64,000 nt of DNA from Streptomyces sp. CB02959 (GTDB taxonomy: Bacteria; Actinomycetota; Actinomycetes; Streptomycetales; Streptomycetaceae). The stretch spans positions 121,224 to 185,223 of the forward strand of contig NZ_NNBP01000021.1 of assembly GCF_002803155.1 (NCBI RefSeq). The letters are read 5' to 3'. Position numbers and translations under genes: made by a program. The first letter of the stretch is position 1, and the number at the start of each line of letters is the position of its first letter. Below are positions 45,374 to 53,053 of this stretch, piece after piece. Below the pieces are notes generated by a model that had not been told where the DNA came from, ran no database searches, and saw only the letters and a program-made list of their open reading frames with translations.

Positions 45374-46738
45374 GTGACGACCTTGCTCGGGTACCGCTCG
45401 CTCGTCCAGGAGGCCGCGGCGCTGCGGTCCGGTGTGGACGACCCCCTCGACGCGGTGCGCCGCACCTGCGACCGGATCGACGCCGTGGACCCCAGGATCC
45501 AGGCCTTCGTGCCGGAGCCGGGGCGCCGTGAACGGTTGTCGGCGGCGGCCCGGGAGCTGGCCGCGGCCGGTCCACCGGGCCCCGCCGGGCGCCCCGCGCT
45601 GTACGGCATCCCGGTCGGCATCAAGGACATCGTGCACGTCGACGGGCTGCCCACCCGGGCGGGTTCGGCGCTGCCGCCCGAGGAGCTGGCCGGTGCGCAG
45701 GCGGCCGTCGTGGACCGGCTGAGCGCCGCGGGGGCGCTGATCGCGGGCAAGACGGTGACCGCGGAGTTCGCGGTGACCGCCCCGGGGCCGACCCGCAATC
45801 CGCACAACCCGGCGCATTCGCCCGGGGGTTCGAGCAGCGGCTCGGCGGCCGCGGTCGCCGCCGGGATGATCCCGCTGGCCATCGGGACGCAGACGGTCGG
45901 TTCGATGATCCGGCCCGCCGCCTACTGCGGAGTGGTCGGTTTCAAGCCGACCTACGGGCGGATCCCCCTCGACGGGGTGATCCCGAACGCGAGCAGCTTC
46001 GACACCCTCGGGTGCTACGCGACGGAGCTGGCCGGGATTGCGCTGGCCGCGCCGGTGCTCTGCGACGGATGGCGGACCGCGGACGGCGACGGGCCGGTCC
46101 GGCCGCCGGTGCTGGGCGTACCGGCCGGCCCCTATCTGGAGCGGGCCGACGAGGAGGCGCTGCGCGCGTTCGAGGCCCAGCGGGAGGCGCTGGCGGCGGC
46201 CGGCTACGAGGTCCGCGAGGTGCCCGTGCTGGCCGACTTCGCGCAGATCGTCGAGCAGCTCTTCACCATGAACCGCTACGAGGTCGCACGCGCCCACACC
46301 GAGTGGTTCGCGCGCCACACCGGCCTCTACCGGGAGCAGACCACGGCCGCCATCCACCAGGGGCAGCCCATCGGGGACGCCGCCTACCAGGCCGCCCGGG
46401 AGCGCCGAGCCGCCTTCCGCGAACGGCTCGCGGCGGACGGGGCGGACGCCGGGATCGACCTGTGGATCGCCCCGGCGGCCACCGGGCCGGCGCCCGCCGG
46501 CCTCACCACCACGGGCAGCTCGATCATGTGCCTCCCGTGGAGCAACGCCGGACTGCCGTCGCTCAGCCTGCCCGCCGGCCGGGCCGCCAACGGGCTGCCG
46601 CTGGGGCTCCAGTTGGTGGGCCGCTCCGGTGCCGACGAGTCGCTGCTGGCCTGGGCGGACGGCATCGAGCGGGTACTGAACGGGACGGCCGGGGCGCCCG
46701 GCGGACCGACGGGCGGACGCCGGGCCCGGTCGGCCTGA
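45374..46738 (+). CDS. Amidase (amidase signature family)
   Basis: 454 residues. Hydrolyses an amide of unknown identity. Catalytic Ser-cisSer-Lys residues are visible: Lys84 in GIPVGIKDIVHVDG, cis-Ser in the signature GGSSSGSAAAVAAG (151-164) and the nucleophile Ser177 in TQTVGSMIRPAAYCGVVGFKPTYG. The C-terminus PLGLQLVGRSGADESLLAW is typical. GTG start with TAGCCT six bases upstream, the same hexamer and spacing as the gene before it, and no close ribosome site. Confidence 0.9.
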   Translation: MTTLLGYRSLVQEAAALRSGVDDPLDAVRRTCDRIDAVDPRIQAFVPEPGRRERLSAAARELAAAGPPGPAGRPALYGIPVGIKDIVHVDGLPTRAGSALPPEELAGAQAAVVDRLSAAGALIAGKTVTAEFAVTAPGPTRNPHNPAHSPGGSSSGSAAAVAAGMIPLAIGTQTVGSMIRPAAYCGVVGFKPTYGRIPLDGVIPNASSFDTLGCYATELAGIALAAPVLCDGWRTADGDGPVRPPVLGVPAGPYLERADEEALRAFEAQREALAAAGYEVREVPVLADFAQIVEQLFTMNRYEVARAHTEWFARHTGLYREQTTAAIHQGQPIGDAAYQAARERRAAFRERLAADGADAGIDLWIAPAATGPAPAGLTTTGSSIMCLPWSNAGLPSLSLPAGRAANGLPLGLQLVGRSGADESLLAWADGIERVLNGTAGAPGGPTGGRRARSA

Positions 46739-46770
46739 CGCACCATCACGGGGGACTGGGGGGACGGCGG

Positions 46771-47211
46771 ATGCGTATCGGGGACGCCGCGGCGGCGGCC
46801 GGGCTGACGCCGCGGGCGCTGCGCTACTACGAGCAGCAGGGGCTGGTGACGGCCCGGCGGATGCCGTCGGGCCACCGGGAGTACGACGCCGAGGACGTCC
46901 GCCGGCTGCGGGCCGTCCGCGAACTGCGCGAGGCGGGGCTGACCGTCGGCGACGTCCGGGCCTTCGCGCACCTCCTGCACACCCTGCCGCCGACGGGCGT
47001 ACCGGACCTGATCGGGACGGATCCGGGCTCGGAGCGCTGCGCGGCCGCCGAGGCGGTGGCCCGGCGCCGGCTGGCCGAACTCGACGGCCACATCGCGCGG
47101 CTGTCCCGGCTGCGGGCGCGGCTGGCCGCGCGCCTGGGGGAGCCCGGGGGCCGGCCGGGCGGTCCGGGGTGGAGCGGTTCGGATGCGGAGGGCCGCTCGC
47201 TCAGAGCGTGA
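46771..47211 (+). CDS. MerR family transcriptional regulator
   Basis: 146 residues. N-terminal MerR helix-turn-helix (MRIGDAAAAAGLTPRALRYYEQQGL) with the RMPSGHREYDAEDVRRLRAVRELREAGLTVGDVR wing, then a coiled-coil dimer helix (AAAEAVARRRLAELDGHIARLSRLRARL). One Cys only (ERCAAAE), so metal sensing of the CueR/MerR kind is unlikely. It is the best candidate to act on the operator at 44240. Starts 32 bases after the amidase stop; its last 11 bases overlap the end of the convergent TetR gene. Confidence 0.9.
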   Translation: MRIGDAAAAAGLTPRALRYYEQQGLVTARRMPSGHREYDAEDVRRLRAVRELREAGLTVGDVRAFAHLLHTLPPTGVPDLIGTDPGSERCAAAEAVARRRLAELDGHIARLSRLRARLAARLGEPGGRPGGPGWSGSDAEGRSLRA

Positions 47212-47836
47212 GCCCGTGGGCCAGGACGTCCATCGACCGGTGGATCAGCTCTTCCGGGCTCGCCGTCCGGCTTTCCTCGGCCCAGCGCAGCATCGCCTCC
47301 TGGAGGGCGGCCAGGGCCGCCGCGCCGATCACCCGGATGCCCAGGTCGTCCGCCGGCCGGCCGGTGCGCTCGGCCAGTGCGGTGCTGATGGTGTCGATGT
47401 GCCGGGCGGTGAGTTCCGCGGTGCGGCCCCGGACGGCGGGCACGTCGCGGATCAGCCGGATGCGCTGGAGGAGTTCCTCGCGGTCGGTCGCGCTGATGCC
47501 GCGCATGATCCCGACCGTGACGTGCCGCAGGGTCTCGGCGAACGGCTCGCCGGCCGGCCGGGCCCGGATCCCGTCCGCCAGCAGGGCGTTGTACTCGTCG
47601 GTGAGGACGATGTCCTCTTTGGCGGGGAAGTAGCGGAAGACCGTGCTGGGGGAGACCTCCGCGGCCTCGGCGATCCGGTCGGTCGGGGTCGCGTCGTAGC
47701 CCTGCGCCGCGAAGAGCCGCAAGGCGGCCCGGCGGATCGCCTGCCGGGTCTGGATCTTCTTCCGCTCGCGCAGTCCGGGCTTCGGCTGACCGGGTGGCGC
47801 GGTGGCGGAGGTGCGTGCGGGGAGCATGCGGCTCAT
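47201..47836 (-). CDS. TetR/AcrR family transcriptional regulator
   Basis: 211 residues. Basic N-terminus (RERKKIQTRQAIRRAALRLFAAQG), helix-turn-helix ATPTDRIAEAAEVSPSTVFRYFPAKEDIVLTDEY, and a C-terminal helical domain with RHIDTISTALAERTGRPADD that resembles actinobacterial regulators of unknown ligand (TetR_C). ATG 47836 chosen; an in-frame ATG 12 bases upstream region and one at 47827 are alternatives. Convergent with and overlapping MerR. Confidence 0.88.
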   Translation of the reverse strand: MSRMLPARTSATAPPGQPKPGLRERKKIQTRQAIRRAALRLFAAQGYDATPTDRIAEAAEVSPSTVFRYFPAKEDIVLTDEYNALLADGIRARPAGEPFAETLRHVTVGIMRGISATDREELLQRIRLIRDVPAVRGRTAELTARHIDTISTALAERTGRPADDLGIRVIGAAALAALQEAMLRWAEESRTASPEELIHRSMDVLAHGLTL

Positions 47837-47957
47837 TGTCCCCGCCGATCGGGTGGCCGACGCATGACGCATTGACGGAGCTCTGATTGTCGGTGGGGTG
47901 TGTCACGCTGTGATGCGGGAATGATTACCGTCAGTGACACTCGGAGGGGGGCTCGTG

Positions 47958-48210
47958 ATGCGACCCGCGATTCATGTGTATGCCGTGCTCGCCGCCGTGC
48001 TGTGCGTGGGCGGCTTCCTGCTGGGTGGTGGCCTCTGGGTGGTGGCCTGCTGGTGACGGCCCTGGTGCTGGCCGGGCTGGCGGCCCTGGCGTGGCATGTG
48101 GCCGCGGCCTCGCGGCCGCGGGCGCGGTGGCGTGCGGCGGTGGCCGGGCAGCCGGCCGGGAGACCCGGCGGGCCGGCCGACCGGCTCCGGCCCGCCTCAG
48201 GGATGCGAAT
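47958..48210 (+). pseudogene. Small two-helix membrane protein gene broken by a 14-bp tandem duplication
   Basis: The frame begins MRPAIHVYAVLAAVLCVGGFLLGGG and stops at TGA 48054-48056 after 32 codons. Exactly before the stop, CTGGGTGGTGGCCT occurs twice in tandem (48021-48034 and 48035-48048). Removing one copy restores a continuous frame that reads ...FLLGGGLLVTALVLAGLAALAWHVAAASRPRARW..., a second transmembrane helix with a basic cytoplasmic tail. The end of the repaired frame is unclear because it would run into the convergent gene; I stop the call near 48210. GGAGGGGGG lies upstream of the ATG. Confidence 0.7.
48021..48048. repeat. 14-bp tandem duplication
   Basis: Two exact, adjacent copies of CTGGGTGGTGGCCT inside the small membrane protein gene, causing its frameshift. 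Confidence 0.9.
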
Positions 48211-48925
48211 ACGCGACGAGCGAGATGCCCACGTAGTGCACGACGAAGGCCGCCAGGGTGAAGGAGTGGAAGACCTCATGGAAGCCGAACCACCGCGGTG
48301 ACGGGTTGGGGCGCTTGATGCCGTAGATCACGCCGCCCGCGCTGTAGAGCAGCCCGCCGACGATGACGAGGACGAGGACGGCGATGCCGCCGGTGCGCAG
48401 GAAGTCGGGCAGGAAGAAGACGGCGGCCCAGCCCATCGCGATGTAGCAGGGGGTGTAGAGCCAGCGCGGGGCGCCGACCCAGAAGACCCGGAAGGCGATG
48501 CCCGCCAGTGCGGCGGCCCAGACCGCCCAGAGCAGCACCTGTCCGCGGGTGCCCTGCACCAGCAGCAGGGTCAGCGGCGTGTAGGTGCCGGCGATGATCA
48601 GGAAGATGTTGGCGTGGTCGAGCCGGCGCAGTGCTCCGTCCATCCGCGGGCTCCAATTGCCGCGGTGGTACAGGGCGCTGACGCCGAACAGCAGGCAGGC
48701 GCTGACCGTGTAGATCGCGCAGGCCAGGCGGCCGCGGGGGCTGTCGGCGAGCGCGGTCAGGACGATGCCGGAGAGCAGGACGGCGGGGAACATTCCGGCG
48801 TGCAGCCAGCCGCGCAGTTTCGGCTTGAGCGGCGCGGCGGCGGCCGAGGCGACCGCGGACCCGGTATCGGTCCCGGACGGCGCGGCAGGGGGGCGGCTCT
48901 CGGCGGCGTCAGGCGCGGAAGTCAT
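48197..48925 (-). CDS. Hemolysin III / PAQR family membrane protein
   Basis: 242 residues, seven predicted transmembrane helices after a 35-residue Ala/Pro-rich start. Family markers: SALYHRGNWSPRMDGALRRLDHANIFLIIAGTYTPLTL with the conserved Ser, His and Asp of the predicted metal site, GGVIYGIKRPNPSPRWFGFHEVFHSFTLAAFVVHYVG with the two C-terminal His. Bacterial members are often named hemolysin III, but a role in lipid or membrane homeostasis, as for PAQR proteins, is more likely. ATG at 48925. Confidence 0.92.
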   Translation of the reverse strand: MTSAPDAAESRPPAAPSGTDTGSAVASAAAAPLKPKLRGWLHAGMFPAVLLSGIVLTALADSPRGRLACAIYTVSACLLFGVSALYHRGNWSPRMDGALRRLDHANIFLIIAGTYTPLTLLLVQGTRGQVLLWAVWAAALAGIAFRVFWVGAPRWLYTPCYIAMGWAAVFFLPDFLRTGGIAVLVLVIVGGLLYSAGGVIYGIKRPNPSPRWFGFHEVFHSFTLAAFVVHYVGISLVAYSHP

Positions 48926-49163
48926 GGCGCAATGCTACCTACGCAACCGTAAGTTACGGATTCGTCCGGAAGTGGTGACGGTCACCACTGTGCCCCCTGG
49001 ACAGAACCGAATCAGGGTCGGATGATCAAATGAGTGCGGTCGGCACCGGATGAGCGGTCACGAAGCATCCGGGTCGCAGCCCCCAAGGGGCAGATAAGTA
49101 AAAGCAGCGGTTTCCTTGACTTATGTACGGGAAGCCGAAGAAACCCCTCATCTAGGAGCGATC

Positions 49164-50981
49164 GTGGCGCGCGACAACGCGGCTCCCACCCCGACCCGGC
49201 ACCAGGCCCTGATCGACTGGGTCGACGAGATAGCGGCGATCACCCAGCCCGACCGGGTCGTCTGGTGCGACGGCTCGGAGGCGGAGTACGAGCGGCTGTG
49301 CGAAGAGCTCGTCGAGAAGGGCACGTTCAAGAAGCTCGACCCGATCAAGCGCCCCAACTCGTACTACGCCGCGTCCGACCCGACGGACGTCGCGCGTGTC
49401 GAGGACCGCACCTTCATCTGCTCGGAGAAGGAAGAGGACGCCGGCCCGACCAACCACTGGAAGGCCCCCGCCGAGATGCGGGAGATCTTCACCGGTGAGA
49501 AGGGCGTCTTCCGCGGCGCGATGAAGGGCCGGACGATGTACGTCGTCCCGTTCTGCATGGGTCCGCTCGGCTCCTCCCTCTCCGCGATCGGCGTGGAGAT
49601 CACCGACTCCGCCTACGTCGCCGTGTCGATGCGCACCATGACGCGGATGGGCCAGGCGGTCCTCGACGAGCTCGGTGAGGACGGCTTCTTCGTGAAGGCC
49701 GTGCACACCCTCGGCGCGCCGCTGGCCGAGGGCGAGCAGGACGTGCCGTGGCCGTGCAACTCCACCAAGTACATCTCGCACTTCCCGGAGTCCCGCGAGA
49801 TCTGGTCGTACGGCTCGGGCTACGGCGGCAACGCGCTGCTCGGCAAGAAGTGCTACGCGCTGCGGATCGCCTCCGTCATGGCCCGCGACGAGGGCTGGCT
49901 GGCCGAGCACATGCTCGTCCTGAAGCTGACCCCGCCGCAGGGTGAGGCCAAGTACGTCGCCGCCGCGTTCCCGAGCGCCTGCGGCAAGACCAACCTGGCC
50001 ATGCTGGAGCCGACGATCCCGGGCTGGACGGTCGAGACCATCGGCGACGACATCGCCTGGATGCGGTTCGGCGAGGACGGCCGGCTCTACGCGATCAACC
50101 CCGAGGCCGGTTTCTTCGGCGTTGCGCCCGGCACCGGTGAGCACACCAACGCCAACGCCATGAAGACCCTCTGGGGCAACTCCGTCTTCACCAACGTCGC
50201 CCTCACCGACGACGGCGACGTGTGGTGGGAGGGGATGACCGAGGAGACCCCGGCCCACCTGACGGACTGGAAGGGCAACGACTGGACGCCCGAGTCCGGT
50301 GTCCCGGCCGCGCACCCCAACGCCCGCTTCACCGTGCCCGCCGCCCAGTGCCCGACCATCGCGCCCGAGTGGGAGGACCCCAAGGGTGTGCCGATCTCGG
50401 CCATCCTCTTCGGCGGCCGCCGGGCCAGCGCGGTGCCGCTTGTCACCGAGTCGCTGAGCTGGCAGCACGGTGTCTTCCTGGGCGCCAACGTGGCGTCCGA
50501 GAAGACCGCCGCGGCCGAGGGCAAGGTCGGTGAGCTGCGCCGCGACCCGTTCGCCATGCTGCCGTTCTGCGGCTACAACATGGGCGACTACATGGCGCAC
50601 TGGATCAAGGTCGGCGCGGACAAGGACCAGGCGAAGCTGCCGAAGATCTACTACGTCAACTGGTTCCGCAAGGACGACGCGGGCCGCTTCGTGTGGCCGG
50701 GCTTCGGCGAGAACAGCCGGGTGCTCAAGTGGATCGTCGAGCGGCTGGCGGGCACGGCCGAGGGCGTCGAGACCCCGATCGGCGTGCTGCCCACCAAGGG
50801 TGCGCTGGACACCGAGGGCCTCGAACTCTCCGAGAAGGACCTGGACTTCCTGCTCACCGTCGACAAGGAGGTCTGGCGCGAGGAGGCGGCGCTGGTCCCC
50901 GAGCACCTGAACACCTTCGGCGACCACACGCCCAAGGAGCTGTGGGACGAGTACCGCGCGCTGGTGCAGCGGCTCGGCTAG
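49164..50981 (+). CDS. pckG: Phosphoenolpyruvate carboxykinase (GTP)
   Basis: 605 residues. Converts oxaloacetate to PEP with GTP, for gluconeogenesis. Contains the family signature PSACGKTNLAML with the reactive Cys273 in the P-loop (270-277), the substrate-binding SYGSGYGGNALLGKKC, and FGGRRASAVPLV, FPWPGFGEN-equivalent FVWPGFGENSRV. Full length for GTP-type PEPCK. GTG at 49164 has AGGAG six bases upstream; an upstream TTG lacks a ribosome site. Followed by a strong hairpin. Confidence 0.97.
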   Translation: MARDNAAPTPTRHQALIDWVDEIAAITQPDRVVWCDGSEAEYERLCEELVEKGTFKKLDPIKRPNSYYAASDPTDVARVEDRTFICSEKEEDAGPTNHWKAPAEMREIFTGEKGVFRGAMKGRTMYVVPFCMGPLGSSLSAIGVEITDSAYVAVSMRTMTRMGQAVLDELGEDGFFVKAVHTLGAPLAEGEQDVPWPCNSTKYISHFPESREIWSYGSGYGGNALLGKKCYALRIASVMARDEGWLAEHMLVLKLTPPQGEAKYVAAAFPSACGKTNLAMLEPTIPGWTVETIGDDIAWMRFGEDGRLYAINPEAGFFGVAPGTGEHTNANAMKTLWGNSVFTNVALTDDGDVWWEGMTEETPAHLTDWKGNDWTPESGVPAAHPNARFTVPAAQCPTIAPEWEDPKGVPISAILFGGRRASAVPLVTESLSWQHGVFLGANVASEKTAAAEGKVGELRRDPFAMLPFCGYNMGDYMAHWIKVGADKDQAKLPKIYYVNWFRKDDAGRFVWPGFGENSRVLKWIVERLAGTAEGVETPIGVLPTKGALDTEGLELSEKDLDFLLTVDKEVWREEAALVPEHLNTFGDHTPKELWDEYRALVQRLG

Positions 50982-51028
50982 TCCTCGCTCGCCGGGCGGC
51001 GCGAGGCGCGCCGCCCGGCCCGAGTCAC

Positions 51029-51072
51029 GCCCGCCCGGGGTCCGCACGCAGTGGTGCGGGCCCCGGGCGGGC
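51029..51072. terminator. Terminator between pckG and the 139-residue protein gene
   Basis: 12-bp perfect arms (GCCCGCCCGGGG / CCCCGGGCGGGC) with further CCGCAC/GTGCGG pairing inside, between convergent genes. Confidence 0.85.
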
Positions 51073-51097
51073 GTATGTGGTCCGCTGTCGGCGTTTT

Positions 51098-51124
51098 CGG
51101 GCGTGTCGGGCGTGTCGGGCGTGT
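51098..51124. repeat. Three tandem copies of CGGGCGTGT
   Basis: Exact 9-bp unit repeated three times, starting 117 bases after pckG, in non-coding sequence. Confidence 0.85.
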
Positions 51125-51161
51125 CCCGCCGGGGCGCGCCCGGTGGGACACCGGGTGGCGG

Positions 51162-51581
51162 TCAGGCGGTGGCGAGATCCCGGCCGCTGGCGTCGTGGGC
51201 GGCCAGCCGCTCCTCGGCCAGTGCGATGGCGCCGGCGTCGTCCCGCGAGGTGGCGACGGCCAGGGCGTTCCCGGCGAGGGTGTGGGCGCGCTGCTGGAGG
51301 GCCGGGATCCGCGCCGGGTCGCCTCCGTCGGTGGGTTCGGCTCGCAGCGGGTGGTGGCCGCTCAGCCGGGCGACCTCGGTGGCGATGCGGTCGGCCGCCG
51401 AGGCCAGGGCGGCGCGCTCGGCGCCGCAACCGGTCAGGGCGTGCAGCTCGTCGGTGACGGTGAGCAGGGCGGTCAGCTGCCCGGCGAGCCGGATGTCCAG
51501 CTCCTCCTCGCGGGAGCGGTGCGGGATCCCCGGGGCGACGGCCATGCTGTGGACCGACTTGGTGCGGATCGGTTCGTACAT
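51162..51581 (-). CDS. Conserved hypothetical helical protein
   Basis: 139 residues, soluble, mostly alpha-helical (SREEELDIRLAGQLTALLTVTDELHAL, AERAALASAADRIATEVARL, ARIPALQQRAHTLAGNALAVATSRDDAGAIALAEERLAAHDA). One Cys, no motif known to me. Starts MYEPIRTKSVHSMAVAP. Upstream of it is a Fur/PerR-like palindrome, so it may belong to an iron or peroxide response. Family and function are not recognised. Confidence 0.7.
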   Translation of the reverse strand: MYEPIRTKSVHSMAVAPGIPHRSREEELDIRLAGQLTALLTVTDELHALTGCGAERAALASAADRIATEVARLSGHHPLRAEPTDGGDPARIPALQQRAHTLAGNALAVATSRDDAGAIALAEERLAAHDASGRDLATA

Positions 51582-51602
51582 GGGACGGCCTCCTGAAAAC
51601 GT

Positions 51603-51635
51603 CTAGGAGGCCATCCTAGCTTAGACTCTGTCTAA
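51603..51635. promoter_or_regulatory. Fur/PerR-like palindrome upstream of the 139-residue protein gene
   Basis: TTAGAC-TCT-GTCTAA (51621-51635) is a 15-bp palindrome of the 7-1-7 kind used by Fur-family repressors. Next to it CTAGGA/TCCTAG (51603-51608, 51614-51619) forms another inverted repeat that overlaps the AGGAGG region in front of the gene. Confidence 0.5.
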
Positions 51636-51665
51636 AGTTGTGTTCCGTATAGAAGTCGCTGCGGC

Positions 51666-52877
51666 TCAGTACTGTCCGTAGCCGTCGAGGAAGGCGCCGA
51701 TCCGGGTGACGGCGTCCGCCAGATCGTCCTTGTTCGGCAGCGTGACCAGGCGGAAGTGATCCGGCTCGGGCCAGTTGAAGCCGGTGCCGTGGACGATCAT
51801 GATCTTCTCGGCGCGGAGCAGCTCCAGCACCATCTGCCGGTCGTCCTTGATCTTGTACACCTTGGGGTCCAGCCGGGGGAAGGCGTAGAGCGCGCCCTTC
51901 GGCTTGACGCAGCTGACGCCCGGTATCCGGGTCAGCAGCTCGTAGGCGGTGTCGCGCTGTTCCAAGAGCCGGCCGCCGGGCAGCACCAGGTCGTTGATCG
52001 ACTGCCGGCCGCCGAGGGCGGTGGCGACCGCGTGCTGCGCCGGCATGTTGGCGCACAGCCGCATGTTCGCCAGGATCGTCAGGCCCTCGATGTACGAGGA
52101 GGCGTGCGCCTTCGGGCCGCAGACCGCCAGCCAGCCGCTGCGGTAGCCGGCGACCCGGTACGCCTTGGACAGGCCGTTGAAGGTCAGCGTCAGCAGGTCC
52201 GGGGCGAGCGCGGCGAACGGGGTGTGGGTGACGCCGTCGTAGAGGATCTTGTCGTAGATCTCGTCGGCGCAGACGATCAAATTGTGCCGGCGGGCGATCT
52301 CGGCGATGCCGCGCAGCAGCTCGTCGTCGTAGACCGCGCCCGTGGGGTTGTTGGGGTTGATGACGACGATGGCCTTGGTGCGGTCGGTGATCTTGCGCTC
52401 GATGTCGGCGAGGTCCGGCATCCAGTCGGCCTGCTCGTCGCAGCGGTAGTGGACCGCGGTGCCGCCGGAGAGCGAGACCGACGCCGTCCACAGCGGGTAG
52501 TCCGGGGCCGGGACCAGCACCTCGTCGCCGTCGTCCAGCAGCGCCTGCATCGACATCTGGATCAGCTCGGAGACGCCGTTGCCCAGATAGACGTCGTCGA
52601 CGGAGAGTTCGACGCCCTTGGTCTCGTAGTGCTGCACCACCGCGCGGCGGGCCGAGAGCAGGCCCTTGGCGTCGCCGTAGCCGTGCGCGGTGCCGACCGA
52701 GCGGAGGATGTCCTCCAGGATCTCGGGCGGGCAGTCGAAACCGAAGGCCGCCGGATTCCCGGTGTTCAGCTTCAGGATGCGGTGACCCTGCGCCTCCAGC
52801 CGCATGGCCTCCTCAAGCACCGGGCCGCGGATTTCGTAGCAGACGTTGGCGAGCTTCGTTGACTGGATCACCTGCAT
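51666..52877 (-). CDS. Pyridoxal-phosphate aminotransferase, AlaA type
   Basis: 403 residues. Class I aminotransferase of the alanine-synthesising branch (glutamate-pyruvate). Features: STKLANVCYEIRGPVLEEA at the start, NTGNPAAFGFDCPPEIL, NPNNPTGAVYD, the PLP-lysine region NGLSKAYRVAGYRSGW, and FRLVTLPNKDDLADAVTRIG at the end, all close to E. coli AlaA. The ATG 52877 is preceded by TAGAGT seven bases upstream, so the message may be leaderless. Convergent with nothing: 165 bases of unassigned sequence separate it from the D-aminoacylase gene. Confidence 0.92.
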   Translation of the reverse strand: MQVIQSTKLANVCYEIRGPVLEEAMRLEAQGHRILKLNTGNPAAFGFDCPPEILEDILRSVGTAHGYGDAKGLLSARRAVVQHYETKGVELSVDDVYLGNGVSELIQMSMQALLDDGDEVLVPAPDYPLWTASVSLSGGTAVHYRCDEQADWMPDLADIERKITDRTKAIVVINPNNPTGAVYDDELLRGIAEIARRHNLIVCADEIYDKILYDGVTHTPFAALAPDLLTLTFNGLSKAYRVAGYRSGWLAVCGPKAHASSYIEGLTILANMRLCANMPAQHAVATALGGRQSINDLVLPGGRLLEQRDTAYELLTRIPGVSCVKPKGALYAFPRLDPKVYKIKDDRQMVLELLRAEKIMIVHGTGFNWPEPDHFRLVTLPNKDDLADAVTRIGAFLDGYGQY

Positions 52878-53053
52878 GACGGCCACTCTACGGGCGCGTA
52901 GCGCCGGCCGCCGGGTGGTTTTCGCCACGTGGCAGGCGGATGGCGCGGAATCGTTCGCCCGGTGTGCCCCGCATTACGGGTGCTGATTTCGTGGCGGGGG
53001 CGCCGGCGGTCCGTTCGGGCCGGTACGCCGGATGGGGGAAGCGGGCGGGGGCG

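Noticed and set aside
48926..49163. Promoter TTGACT (49116-49121) for pckG
   Set aside because: No TAnnnT hexamer at 16-19 bases; the pckG promoter is left unassigned.
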